A stretch of 64,000 nt of DNA from Pyxicephalus adspersus (Eukaryota; Chordata; Amphibia; Anura; Pyxicephalidae), in NCBI RefSeq assembly GCF_032062135.1, contig NC_092861.1:59270980-59334979 (forward strand). Direction: 5' to 3'. Within the stretch, counting starts at the first letter, position 1. Each line of letters opens with the position of its first letter. This document shows positions 25,431 to 37,020 of the stretch, one piece after another. The position numbers and the translations under genes were made by a program. Under the pieces are notes generated by a model. The model saw only the letters and a program-made list of their open reading frames with translations. It was not told the DNA's origin and did no database searches.

Positions 25431-26071
25431 TTAATTTTCCTAAATGGGAAGATCGAGGAAACATTTGATAACATTTACTTGGGTTAGCTGCTTTCTTAAT
25501 AAACATCAGTAGATTAGGAGTTATTAGGGTATAAGGGTTTGTATGACATTCCCATTTCATGTGGGTTCCTATAGCCTATTGTCCTATCACATATAGGGAG
25601 AGGGTCCTGGGCTCATAGGACCCCCATGGCTGTACATCTCTCTAACCCTCTGTATACATTTCATCCAACTCCTTACTAGCCAGGGAAAGTCAGAAAGTTA
25701 TTTCTTAGAACCCAAGGCATTTATGGCATATCAAATAGGCAGAACAATTACATTGGTCAGACATGCTGTGATTAAATTAAATACATTATATTTATAGTGA
25801 TTGCCAATAATATATTTTCTAAATGAGAAACCGAAATCTGTTCAATTTCAGCTGCCAGATCTCCGTGTATGTGATATACAGGGGAGGAATAAAGCCCCAG
25901 TAAATTCCCCACAGATTCCCCCATTGATGCTGTCTGCCAGTCACCAATAAAAGTTACAACCTCAGCATAAGTCCCAGCAAGCACAGTCATCGCAGCATCC
26001 TGCACATGGTGTCTGTATGAGGTGGGAGCAATCAGAGAAATCAGGCAATGTATAGAAGAGATGGAACTTAC

Positions 26072-26082
26072 CACTGGAACAT
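26072..26082 (-). CDS. B3GNT7: B3GNT7 coding exon 1 (MFQW, 11 coding bases)
   Basis: On the minus strand the sequence GCCGCCAGGATGTTCCAG is followed by TG and then a strong donor, gtaagt. The start context is close to Kozak consensus. The exon ends after two bases of a codon (TG), and the main exon begins with G then AAG AAG, so splicing gives M-F-Q-W-K-K-K-I-Y. This matches the human start M-S-L-W-K-K-T-V-Y in length, phase and the split tryptophan codon. The agreement of start context, donor, phase and residue match is my evidence. No transcript was available. Confidence 0.85.
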
Positions 26083-26280
26083 CCTGGCGGCTGTGCGGAG
26101 ATCACAGGGCAGAGTAATGTGTGCGAGGCTGTCGGGGCAGACAGGACAGGAATGGTGGAAGGAGGGGCAGGAGGCCGGCCAGCACTGATGCTGCACTGCT
26201 TCCATATGGCAGTAGGAGTGAGGTGGAGTCCAGCACATTGATATCACAAGTCCTGCTAGTTATACAAGACATGTGAGGTG
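26083..26280 (-). promoter_or_regulatory. B3GNT7: B3GNT7 5' UTR and probable proximal promoter
   Basis: This stretch lies just upstream of the B3GNT7 start codon and is clearly richer in G+C than its surroundings. It carries a perfect CArG-type box, CCATATGG, at 26202-26209, about 120 bases upstream of the ATG. I see no clear TATA box. Promoter identity is inferred from position, and the CArG box could be chance. Confidence 0.45.
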
Positions 26281-26724
26281 CGGCTTACTGCTACCATAAA
26301 AGTTATTCCATTGATCCATATGTTATCAGAGACTGCACCACCCCACATCATGCCTATTAGGAAGATATGCATGGCTGCAGCTTCTCCCACATATGTGTGC
26401 TTCCCATACATTGTACAAACCAGCATGGGAGCCAGGTGCGATGGAGCCAGGTGCGAGCCTGACCCTGTGCTTTCACCTGACTTGGTCCAGACCCAACACA
26501 GTCAGAATGTAAGGAGCTGGTGAGGTCAGGCTGACTAGACTTTTCACTATAAATAGAAACAAAACCCTTTTTATTCTGTTGTGGGTGCCGCCATCTTCTT
26601 CCTTGATTCAATCTTCATTCATCTTTAGTGGATCTTTAATTCCCCTTTACCAGATAGTGAAAAGTGTGCATGATTTTAAAGCATTGAATGTTGGTTGTGG
26701 TTTAAAGGGGTTCAGTTAAAGAGT

Positions 26725-27240
26725 CCTCCAGTGCAGACCTCAGTCACAGACCCCCCTCATCCCCTTACATAGAATAGACCTCACTGACAAAACCCCATCC
26801 CCTTCCCAGTGCAGACCTTGGTCACAGCCCCCCTCCATCCCCTTTCTCAGTGCCATAATACTGTGTAATAAACCCCCTCCCCCCACCTTTCCCAGTGCAG
26901 AACTCATGCCAAACCCCCACCTTCTTTCCCATGCTGACCTTAGTGCAAGATTCCCCCCTTTCCCGGAGCAGACCTCAGTGAAAGACCCCCACCTTCTTTC
27001 CCATGCTGACCTTAGTGCAAGATCTCCCCCCCCCCCCTTTTTCAATGCAGACCTCAGTGCCAGACCCCCACACTCTTCCCAGTGCAGACCCTAGTCACAG
27101 ACCCCTTTCCAAGTACAGACCCCCACTGACTTCCCAGGGCAGACCTCAGTGACAAACCCTGATAGCAGACTCCAGGTGCAGACTTCAGTCACAGACTCCT
27201 CAGTGACCGTCACCGCCATCCCCATGCAGACATCTCGGTC
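26725..27240. repeat. Minisatellite-like block, CCCAGTGCAGACCTCAGTGA units
   Basis: The phrase CAGTGCAGACCTCAGTCACA and its variants recur more than ten times, each followed by C-rich spacers (ACCCCC, CCCCCCCC). Unit length is irregular, roughly 30-60 bases. Long open frames across it on either strand are by-products of the repetition. It begins about 640 bases upstream of the B3GNT7 start codon. Confidence 0.8.
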
Positions 27241-27639
27241 AGAGACCCTCTGGCACATCATGGTACCTCTCTCCTCTTCCCCTGACCTGTGTTCAGTCCT
27301 CTGTGATTGGCTAGTGAATGGGAAGTGAAGTATCACATGATCAGAAACAAACCAGTGTCAGGTTCTGGGAAGAGTATTTTTCAGCACCAGGTATCAGGAA
27401 ATGGGGTGGTGGGATGGGCTGACCCCACACAATGTTTGGGTCCAGTACAGTAATATTGGTTGTCCCTGTGTGGTGACAGCCCTGCTTGTTACCTACATGT
27501 CTCATTTCCAATTGCTGGTACTGGGGTGCTGTGGTATAGAACAGTAGTACCCAACATTGTGCACATTGAGGACCACTAAATCCACAGACTCCAGACCGTG
27601 CATGCGCAGGGAGCCGTGTGTCAGCAGGCTTGATAAATG

Positions 27640-27790
27640 ACCAGTTGGCAATGGCCAGTGTGCTTTCCTATGGGGGAGAGCATTGCGGGTGCGGCTTGCT
27701 CACCCTCCCCTCTCCACTGAACAGAACAGCATTGTCTGTACAGAGATTCCTTGTTCATTTGTCACTGCAATTGATCACAAAATCTCATTT
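27640..27790. mobile_element. Possible worn MITE family A relic
   Basis: CACCCTCCCCTCTCCACTGA followed by ACAGAACAGCATTGTCTGTACAG resembles the middle of the diverged family A copy at 4378. No ends are seen. Confidence 0.3.
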
Positions 27791-28729
27791 CCAGGCAATA
27801 GAAATCTGAAGTCAGTAAAGGGCTTTACCTTTCCAAAAAATTTATTACATTATAAATGAGTATTTTTTATGTGTCAATGAGGATGTTATTGTCAGGTCTT
27901 TCACAGGTGAGTACACAAACAACATTATTACCATTCTTTCCTTTCTCCTGCCAGATGGAGAACCATATTAGTAGATATGTGCCCATAGTGTGCAGAGTAC
28001 TGACATACAAACATAGGAAGCATCTAACACTTGCTGCAAATAATGTGACACACGGCATACTCCCCGACATTATAAACTATTGCTCTGCAGGCATGTAAAA
28101 AAATGACACTATGGAATTGGGAAGAGTGTGGTGTTTAAAAGACGTCAAACTACACAATAAGCAGTTTTTGGCCCTAAGGTTGGTTGCTGCAATCCACACA
28201 AAAACATTGTGTTACTTATAAGAGTTATTGACCTTATATTCCATATTAAATTATATTCCATATTAAACTATGGAAGGAACTGTGAGACCAAAATGCTGAC
28301 TAGCATGTTAAGAATTACACACCACAAGGTGATTGCTCTGTGATTGTAGGACTTATCAGCAAGCCTGGCCATTACCACATTGGGTCAAGGGAACATAGTT
28401 ATGCTCAGACTTAAGAAGGTTAATATTTGTACAGGCTGTTCAAGGTCACTTCAAAGGGTTAAATGGACTGATGGTGACCTTAAAAGATATGACTGATGTA
28501 ATAGTGGAGCTGAGCATGCCAGCTATAGCAGCAGTAACATAGCTATAGGTAGTATCTACCACACCAGGAAGATGTACAGTCTACTGTAAAATAAAGTAAT
28601 TGTAAGGACTCCATCACTATATCCAGATAATGATATGTATCAACCAAGGAGTAGGGCAAATATCAGCTTTATTTGCTGTAGTAATGTTTTCTTTCCTATT
28701 TACAGTGGCCCACTGCTAGAAAACTGAAG

Positions 28730-28945
28730 ATGAGTTTCATCTTTCAACACGAAAATGACCCCAAGCATACATCCAAATCAACAAAAGAATGGCTTCATCA
28801 GAAGAAAAGTGAAAAAAAAAAATCAAAACGTGATGGAATGGCCTATCCAGAGCTCAGACCTAAATCCAAAAGAAAATCTCTTTGGTGATCTGAAAAGGGC
28901 CCTCCCAGGAAGAGATACCCTCACAATTTGACAGATTTTGTTGAT
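28730..28945 (+). pseudogene. Tc1-like transposase C-terminal relic
   Basis: From 28739 the frame reads [20 protein letters not shown], the region around the second catalytic Asp of Tc1 transposases. After an A-run at about 28814-28822 the frame shifts and reads [20 protein letters not shown], matching the SPDLNPIENLW block with the third catalytic residue. Nothing upstream of it is left and no inverted ends are seen. It is dead. Confidence 0.85.
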
Positions 28946-28999
28946 TTAGAATATTTATCTGCATAAATATGGATGTTATATCCCCTATCAATGCATATA

Positions 29000-29900
29000 G
29001 ATATTCAATAAAAAAAGGTTCATGCACAAATGATAGCTAGTCACTCAAACAGTTTAATTAGGAAAACAAGGTGAAACATAAATTACACAGCAATATTGTT
29101 TGATATACAGATATAGAAACTTCAATCAATATTTTTTACAGTACATGGAAATGAGATTATTAGTAGTAAACCCCATATGGTAATCTATCAATGGTTAGTA
29201 CAATACAGCAAAACAATGTAACAATATTAACATAGACATATAATAGACAATATAGGAATGCATTCAGGAATGTCTTATAGCTACCTGTAAAGATGTGGAT
29301 GGGTACCCCAGGAGCCTGATTCCCTAAGAACTGCCTGTTATTATCCCAGCTCCCCTTTTATATAGTTAAGTCCCATTGGGGACTCTTGATTGGTTAGTGG
29401 GTATGTTCTGTACGAAGACCATCAGTTGACACACACCTCAATAGATTGGGATTGGTTAATGTAATTTGATGGACCTCCCAACTAAATTTGATATGTGAAT
29501 CTCTAGCTGGAATCTAAGTTTAGGGGTCCATAAAGGTCGAGCTGGTTAATCCCCCCCAGCCCATCTGTTCAATTATGCATCGATCTTCTGCTGACTAAGG
29601 CTTGATGGATTTATTGCCCTTTGAAGGTCCTACTGCTGATCTGTTTGTTATGGAGAATAGGTCTTGTTTCCAGGCATCCGTTTTATCATCTTATTTTTTA
29701 TTGTTCCTTGGCAAACCAAAACCTGTATTGGTATTTTTTACCTTTGTTACTTCTGTGAAGGCCAGAGGGCCAGTTCAAATAAAACCGGTTCCATGTTTAA
29801 TCACAACATTCGTGCACTTATACACATACATTATTTATACATTTATATCTATCCACATATATCTATAAAAAGCTAAAAAAAATCTTGAGGTGCAACAGAC
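29000..29900 (-). mobile_element. Possible LTR-like stretch
   Basis: On the minus strand a purine tract AAGTGGGGG (29900-29908) precedes GTCTGTTGCACC, and about 530 bases further on a TATATAAA box (29357-29364) is followed by GGGGAGC. This order (purine tract, TG, TATA) is what a 3' LTR would show. I find no coding region, primer site or second LTR. The boundaries and the class are guesses. Confidence 0.25.
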
Positions 29901-30228
29901 CCCCACTTGTGGCTATCGAAGCGTTAGCCACACTAGGACAATGATTGTTTATGTCTGGATTCCATTCATCATTCTCTGACCATGTGCTGCAGACCTCAAT
30001 AGCGCACATACCCTATGGCATGGGCACTCAGATACACAGACTTCTCCTGTTCCTCTGGGAGAGGTCACATTGATAGGCAATTGCAAGGAAGCAAAATAAG
30101 TTCATCCAGAAGCAAACTTGGAAGTGAATCCAGAAAAGTGTATCTCAGGTGTCCTCAGTGGAGGCTAGCCTCAGGCAATGGTAGCCTAAGTACAATGGTA
30201 CTGATTTATATCACTCACTATTCACTAA

Positions 30229-30281
30229 AGCTACGTACACACGTCAGATTTTTATCGCCCGATAATCGGCATCGGCCAATT
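30229..30281. mobile_element. MITE family A, one truncated end
   Basis: After TAA the sequence AGCTACGTACACACGTCAGA leads into the CGCCCGATAATCGGCATCGG hairpin module, which is the inverse of the right end of the 9389 copy. It stops abruptly after about 53 bases. Confidence 0.8.
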
Positions 30282-30910
30282 GGAAAGGACAACAAAGAGA
30301 ATACAGCTACCAAAAAATATTTTGAATTGTTTTCCAACCTGACTGCAATTTTACAATTAGAGTCTTCTCCTTAAAACACACCAAAAGATAAAATGAAATA
30401 AAATATTAATATTAAAATAATAATAATTGGTATTAATAAACAGTATAATGTATCATATTATACAGCGCTGTACATTGTAACATTGCACTCTCTGTGAGAG
30501 GTTCCCAACAGCTTGGTCACTTTCCTGACCCTCTACAATTCATAGTTTCTCTTTACTCTCTTTTAAAAGCTCTGAACTCTTCTAAGAAACTATTTTGTTG
30601 AGTTTTCAGTTGGTCATTCTCAGCCTGAAAAGAATTGTTTTGTGCCTTTGTATTTTTGAGAGAGGCCCCTGGCTTATGCTTATGAGGATGGGTCCCCCAA
30701 CGTGGTGAATACACCTCAGTATCACGTCATACAATATATGTTTTATATGGACGTTGGTTTATCCTCTTTTCAGTACAAAGGGACAAAAGCTACAGGGTAC
30801 CCTCCATTTTTGTCAAAAAACATACAAATTTTACATACAATGAAAAAAATAATGAAATATTAACTTGAATGTACTGTTTATTTAAATGTGTTTTGTTCAT
30901 ACAAAGGATT

Positions 30911-31128
30911 NNNNNNNNNNNNNNNNNNNNNNNNNNNNNNNNNNNNNNNNNNNNNNNNNNNNNNNNNNNNNNNNNNNNNNNNNNNNNNNNNNNNNNNNNN
31001 NNNNNNNNNNNNNNNNNNNNNNNNNNNNNNNNNNNNNNNNNNNNNNNNNNNNNNNNNNNNNNNNNNNNNNNNNNNNNNNNNNNNNNNNNNNNNNNNNNNN
31101 NNNNNNNNNNNNNNNNNNNNNNNNNNNN
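30911..31128. other. Assembly gap, 218 N
   Basis: Unknown bases in the intergenic region. Open frames drawn across it are not meaningful. Confidence 1.
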
Positions 31129-31469
31129 TAGAAAGATGGCTATGCAGAAAATGCACCTTGATGCTCATATTGCAACCAGATCTACCACCAAAATTTCTAC
31201 TACTATATTTTATTGAAAACAAACTAATAGAAACTGACCAGAGGTGCACCTACATCTCAGGAACAAAATTTCAGATTGTCTTAAAGTTAGAAAGGGTGTT
31301 TTATGAGCACAGTGTTCTTATTAAAACATTTAAAACAGCATTGGAACATATGCCAATAATTTAGGTTAATTTAATTGTATTTTGTATTTATACTTTTAAA
31401 ACCTGTAAAAAAAACATTTCTTTGAATAAACACTACAGCTTTTATTGATTCCTTTTCCTGTATAATATA

Positions 31470-31514
31470 GGATTGCAATTAATAAATACCTGGCCGATGC
31501 CGGGTAATCAGCCA

Positions 31515-31550
<36 letters not shown>

Positions 31551-31865
31551 GGATGTATGTATTTATATGTATGTGTGTGTATGTTCCACCATCATTCAAA
31601 AACACATCAACACATTTCAACCAAACTTGCTATACATATGACTGAGACTCATATAGTCAAAGCTATATTTGCATGTATGTGTGTATTTCATCACTAGGAA
31701 ACGCATGGAGACATTTCAACCAAGTTTGCTATGTTCCACCATTACTCGGAAACCTATCGACACATTTCAACCATGGGACCTTATAACGTAATATAAATAG
31801 ATAGTATAATAGTATAATATAGTATTGCAATAAAATACCTTGGCAACGCCGGGTAATCAGCTAGT
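31470..31865. mobile_element. Helitron-like 3' ends, two copies
   Basis: GCCGGGTAATCAGCCAGTAT (near 31498) and GCCGGGTAATCAGCTAGTAT (near 31848) repeat each other, each preceded by an ATTGCAAT..AAATACCT.GGC.A.G word. The second ends in CTAGT, the usual Helitron terminus next to a T. Between them are a TA microsatellite and three copies of an ACACATTTCAACCA-type word. No Rep/helicase coding is present. Confidence 0.5.
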
Positions 31866-34800
31866 ATTCTATAAAATTGAATAGTAACGTGCATAAAACA
31901 TTACTATTCATTTTTATGAATCACATGAAAAATGAAGAACCGATAATATAGCCTAAGGCTGCATATCACTCAATTTTTATTGAATCAAATCTATTCGGAG
32001 TTATTGTTGAACAAAACTTGGAAAAATGTATTTCACCTTTTGGCAGTCTATTCAAGCAACAGTTTTAGTTTAAAATATCTGAACAATGTATGTTATAGTT
32101 TTTGTAAATACAAAACATACCTTTGATCTCAATAAGAAAAAGATTGTGTTTGACTCCTACTTGACATGCCCATTGCAGCAAATAATTTCTTAGTGCTTGT
32201 GGCAGTTACTAGATATAACCTTTACATTTCCATTTTTGTAGTTACCAGGATTTTGATTTAGAAAAATCTAAGGAGATATGAATAAATTCTGCACAACTGA
32301 TCATGCCTTGGTGTTTGAATCCAGTGTTTCCTTTACAGCTTCCCAGATAGAATAGACTCATGATATTTAATATATGGTGAAGTATATAGCATCTAACACA
32401 ATACAGTGCTTTCTAACATCACAGTGCTAATCAATAGCACACAAAGCATATGATTCTAAAAAAAAAAAAATACTTAATTGTCCAGCTCTTCTGGTATCTT
32501 CTCCATGTTCTTGAGACAATGCTGGGATACACAGCAAATCAGCAAATATATGAATATGCCATCCTTCAGAATCTGGGTGGGCTGAAGGTACTGCTTTATG
32601 CTGCTGTACAGTGTTAGTAGTGACCTGGGCACTAGCACAATCCAAAACTGATGTAAAATCACTCAATCGGAATAATGAGACAGAAATGTTCTGTGTAAAA
32701 ATAATTCCCTCATTGCGGGTTGGCTAGCTGTTGTTCTTCTTGCCATCTGTTGTTGCTTTAATTTGCACCAACTCAGGTAAAATTAAATTGATCAAGAATA
32801 CCCACTTCATGTCATTCCATGGACAAATATCAAAATTTCAATGGGTACACCAGTTTAAAGGCCACAGGCAGGGTTTAGCACCACAAGGGACAGAGCCTAA
32901 TCTCACCATGTTCAGACCCAGTGTACATGGTATAAGTAGGAAATTATTCTCACAGATGGGGTCTGGCTATCATAGTCCTTGTGCACAAGAGGGGTGATAT
33001 CTCTTTGAATGATAAATTACTATAAACTCAGAAAAAGATAAATTCCTGCCTCTACAAATTGTAAAATATTGATAGAATTCTGTTTAACAATAGGACAAGG
33101 GACATTCACATTGTCACTAGAGATTCCTTCTAGCTACTGCATACTAATACAAATGCATAAAAGTGAATTTCTGAAGCATTCATAGGAAATAACCATTCTC
33201 CAGCTCTCTGGCACAAGCACAAGGTTTCCCCTTCCGCTGTGGATAGATGGATAGTTAAACTAAGCTTCCCTTACAGGAGCAGGGTCTTATCTCTGTAGGA
33301 GGAAACAGAGCTCATTCTCCTCTGCCAGCTTTCTATCCACACCTTGTCTGCTCCATACAACAGGTCAGGAAGAGCCCTCTCTAAGCAATGACCTTGCTCT
33401 TTCTCTATTGCCGTCATCTCTCGAGCTATGAGCAATGTCTGATCTGTCCTGTACCATTCCCACCTTGTTTACTATTTTCTATGCACCAAACTACAGCCCA
33501 CACTGAAGTCTAACTTTACAGTTTAATGTTTGGATTTCTTTTTCCTATGAAAGCAGCAAAAAAACACAAAATACAAAAACATGTCGTATTCCACAGAAAA
33601 AAAAGATGTGTTGTGTTATAAAACTTAAAAATACTAAAGTGGAACTAAAGTCAAGTTTTAAAAAAGGCTCACAGGCAGGCTTTACTAAGACAAACGACTG
33701 CACGTCTCTTCTGTTGTAGCTCATGAACGGACTTAAATTCTGCTTCAAATGTGCCTAACCAATACTCTGAAAAGTATCTCTCATTGCAATTTCTCCTTCA
33801 ACCTTGTGCCTACAGTCTGTATATATGCATGCATCCATGTTTTTTTTTTGGCTTTGTCCCCACCTGGAGAAATGTTTTGATACTCGCAATTCTTTTATAA
33901 AGACCATTTGTAAAAAGATGTCTTAGGATAGCATGGTAGATGTGTGTACCAGGGTCCCAGTGGTTTCAGCCTGTTCTACGCTGAGAGCAGTATTGGCCAC
34001 TTTCAATTTTAGAATGGAATAAAGAATTACAAATAAACATTTCCATGGCCAACCACTGTTGCCAGTCACCAACTGTGCTTGATGGAGATCACATCTGGAA
34101 ACCCCCGTCTGCTTCAATAATTCTGCTTGGAATAGGCCCTGCTGATACAGGACAACCTGTCTTTGGTTTTAGGTAAATTGTAATGTACAGAATGTCAGCT
34201 CAACACATGAAATATGAAGATGAATAAGCTATTCCCTGGCTGAATTCAAATCTGTGTGGTTCACTAGTGATGAAAATCTTCCAACCAGAGAATTAGATTT
34301 TCTGCTGTTAAAGAGTTTGCATGCTGCTGTCCTTAAAATGTCCAAGTGCCTATAGATTTGAACAGTGGCAGTACGAGGGTGCAGCAATGAAATGTCTGCG
34401 TTTATTGAGGATGGGCAGATAACAGTGTACACATGCTACTTTGTCTGTTCCTAATTCTTACAGTAAAGGATGGGGTTAGACGATTTGGCAATGATGAAAA
34501 TTCAATATGTAAAGAATGCCTTGAGATGCCAGATTTTCCTAATAACTTTACCAACAAAGTCAAAAATGTCCGCACCCGTTGCTCTTTGTATAATGAATAA
34601 CGAAAGGTCATGGCAGATTGTTGCTGTCTCTGTCAGAACATAAAAACGTCATGTAACCTAATATTTTAGAATGACTGCCAAATACAAGCTTACCTTAGGT
34701 TAGCAACCTGGGAAACTCCACACCCCATAAATATTAAAAACACTTAAGAGTGTTAAATGTCTTTAATAATAAAGGTTATGTATGACAAACTAGTTTAGCA

Positions 34801-36126
34801 AGAGTTTTTGTAAAGTTTAGGATGATCAGCAAAATCTGTGAGAACGCATATTACATGGCTTAGGTTTATAAAGTGTCATTCGGCAATTGGAAATCTTTGA
34901 AAAGTTAAGCAAAAGCTACAAAGCAAAGAATGATTATGGTCACATAAACTCTAAGACAAATGTCAGCTGCAATATATTTTTTCTACTTCCCCGTGTTCAT
35001 GCCTTGCCATGCTACTAATTCAACTATAATGTTCATCTATCTATGTACAATCAATAAATCCACTGATCTATATCACTTCATACATCAGACACGGGACCTC
35101 ACTATATCAAAATAACTACTTGTTAAGGATAAGTAATATAGTACTTGTGTATGTTCTTTTACAAGGAATCTAACTTCCTTACCTCTGTGTAGATGAACAT
35201 TCTGCTGACAAATCAACATACTTTTATACTAGCACATGAGTGTGCAGGGCCCAGGGCAAAGAAAAAGGATCAGAATATTAAGTGTGTGTACAGATCTTCA
35301 GTAAGGTGGTACAAGAATACACTGATTTCTCAGGGGGATACTTATACACACAGGGATTAATAACATACAATAGTAGTTGTCAAGTTTGATTCCTAGTAAG
35401 AGGAAGTTCCCTTTAACTTACCATCAAACAGATGGTCATTTCATGTTGGTAAAATCCAGCCCAGTAGGTGGTGGAAATGCACCCAGAGTAAACCTCCATC
35501 TGCTGATCTCCTTATATACGTGTTCCTATACACTATTAATTACATACAGATATGGAGTATTGTTTATTTGTTTGGTTATCTGAATGTCTACTGGTAAGGA
35601 TTCTTTTTGTTGGGGTGTTTTGCTGAGATGAAGCACATTAATGTGCACCAAAGTTAAAAAGTAGTTTAGTGTACTATATATTAGCAAGTTGAATTTTATC
35701 ATCAATCTGTAAATAACTTCAGGAATAAAATATATATAACTGCGATTCATGACTTGCTGGTGTAAGAAGAGAATTCAGAAGAACCAATTATACCTTACAA
35801 AAGGCTCTAGTTAGATTAGATTTACAATCTTTATTTTATGAGTTTAATCTTGTTATATACCACATAGAATAAATTCTGGAAAACACGGTGAAAGATTAAG
35901 TCACCCAAAATGTATCAGTATGAATTGCTACGTGTCCATTTAGGGAATAAAAAAAACATTTAAAATACTAATATATTGTATGAGGGAAAATATGATATTT
36001 TATTATTTCTCCAGTTTATCTTTTGCTAGTTTATGACACCAAAGAAGTACTAAAGGTTATACGAAAAATTTTACTGAGGATATATTACAAAATTAGCTTG
36101 GCAAAACCAATTACCCACAAAATTAT
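31866..36126. other. Intergenic stretch between B3GNT7 and ARMC9, nothing recognised
   Basis: AT-rich single-copy-looking DNA. Open frames here are short and show no family resemblance on either strand. Confidence 0.5.
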
Positions 36127-36333
36127 GGGCCTGTTTTATAAAAGCTCTCTATACCTGGAGAAGGTAGATTGTCATGGGGGAACCTGGGTGGTCCAGCAAT
36201 CATGCAATGCATTTCTTTAAACCTTTTGCTATTATTTGGCAAATGTTTTAAATCCTGGACCAGATCCATTACCCTGGTTTACCCATGATAGCCTATCTTC
36301 TTCAGTTATGGGGAGCGTTAATAAATTACATCC
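36127..36333. mobile_element. Palindromic MITE family B, worn copy
   Basis: Left arm GGGCCTGTTTTATAAAAGCT, then AACCTGGGTGGTCCAGCAAT; the right arm carries GGACCAGATCCATTACC and GTTTACCCATGATAG. The arms are inverse copies of each other with many changes. Confidence 0.75.
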
Positions 36334-36451
36334 TATGTGTATGGTTATCATCAGTTTACCTAACAGATTTGGATATATAGATTATCAGACATGGTTTCTC
36401 CAAGACAATGCAACCCCCAGAGCCGTCTGTTATTCCTAATAAAACTTAAAA

Positions 36452-36493
<42 letters not shown>
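36452..36493. repeat. (GT)n(TA)n microsatellite
   Basis: GT run followed directly by a TA run, in the intergenic region. Confidence 0.9.
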
Positions 36494-36494
<1 letters not shown>

Positions 36495-36800
36495 AAATAT
36501 ACAGAAACTTACCGGTCCCCGGATTTGGTGAGTTTTTAGGTTTTCCCCTTCCATTTTAAAAAGCGGACCCGGTCAGTTACACACTTTCTACACGAACATT
36601 TAGGTTTGGACAATTTAACAATGCTTTACAAAGATTACTGAACAACTGCCAACAAAATCATTTGTATGTCAAAGTGTGCATCCATTTCATATTCAATGAG
36701 AAGTCAGATGCTTTTACAGATGCTTTCACTAATATATGCTCTTGGCTGTCTTAAGCAACTTTTCAACCACCCAAGAATCTCAATACATTAAACACATTGA

Positions 36801-37020
36801 ACCACATTTATTAAAGCTCTCCAAGACTAGAAAGGATAGACTACTATAGGAAAACCTGGGTAATTTGGCAAACCTGGAAAGGATCTGCTCCAGGATTTAA
36901 AACTAATAGCAAACAATTTTTATGATTTCTAAGAAATTAATTCCAGGTTTACCTGATCACCCAGGTTCTCCTATGCCAGTCTATCTTCTCCAGTCTTGGA
37001 AAGCTTTAATAAATCAGGTT
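36801..37020. mobile_element. Palindromic MITE family B, worn copy
   Basis: Left arm ATTTATTAAAGCTCTCCAAG, right arm CTTGGAAAGCTTTAATAAAT. The whole can fold into one long stem. It lies under 500 bases from the copy at 36127. Confidence 0.8.

Larger units (their letters stand above)
16013..26071 (-). other. B3GNT7: B3GNT7 intron 1, about 10 kb
   Basis: This GT-AG intron joins the 11-base coding exon 1 to the main exon. Inside it I see degraded repeat pieces (a SINE head near 20796, a MITE relic near 20870, a SINE tail near 23949), a 54-base assembly gap, a TA/CA microsatellite and one exon-like segment of unknown identity at 24498-24602. A possible donor in minus-strand GCACGgtaagt at about 16839 is in the wrong phase for coding use; it could only belong to an untranslated exon. 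The rest shows no gene I can support. Confidence 0.8.

Noticed and set aside
25772..26074. 100-codon minus-strand open frame (reads MTVLAGTYAEVVTFIGDW)
   Set aside because: It begins right at the B3GNT7 exon 1 donor and runs into intron 1. I know no family like it and it has no supported donor. It is probably chance.
26740..27336. Long open frames over the CAGTGCAGACC block
   Set aside because: They follow from the tandem repetition, contain no family motif, and occur on both strands.
30869..31364. Open frames of 80-158 codons near 31 kb
   Set aside because: They run through 218 unknown bases and the known parts show no protein likeness.
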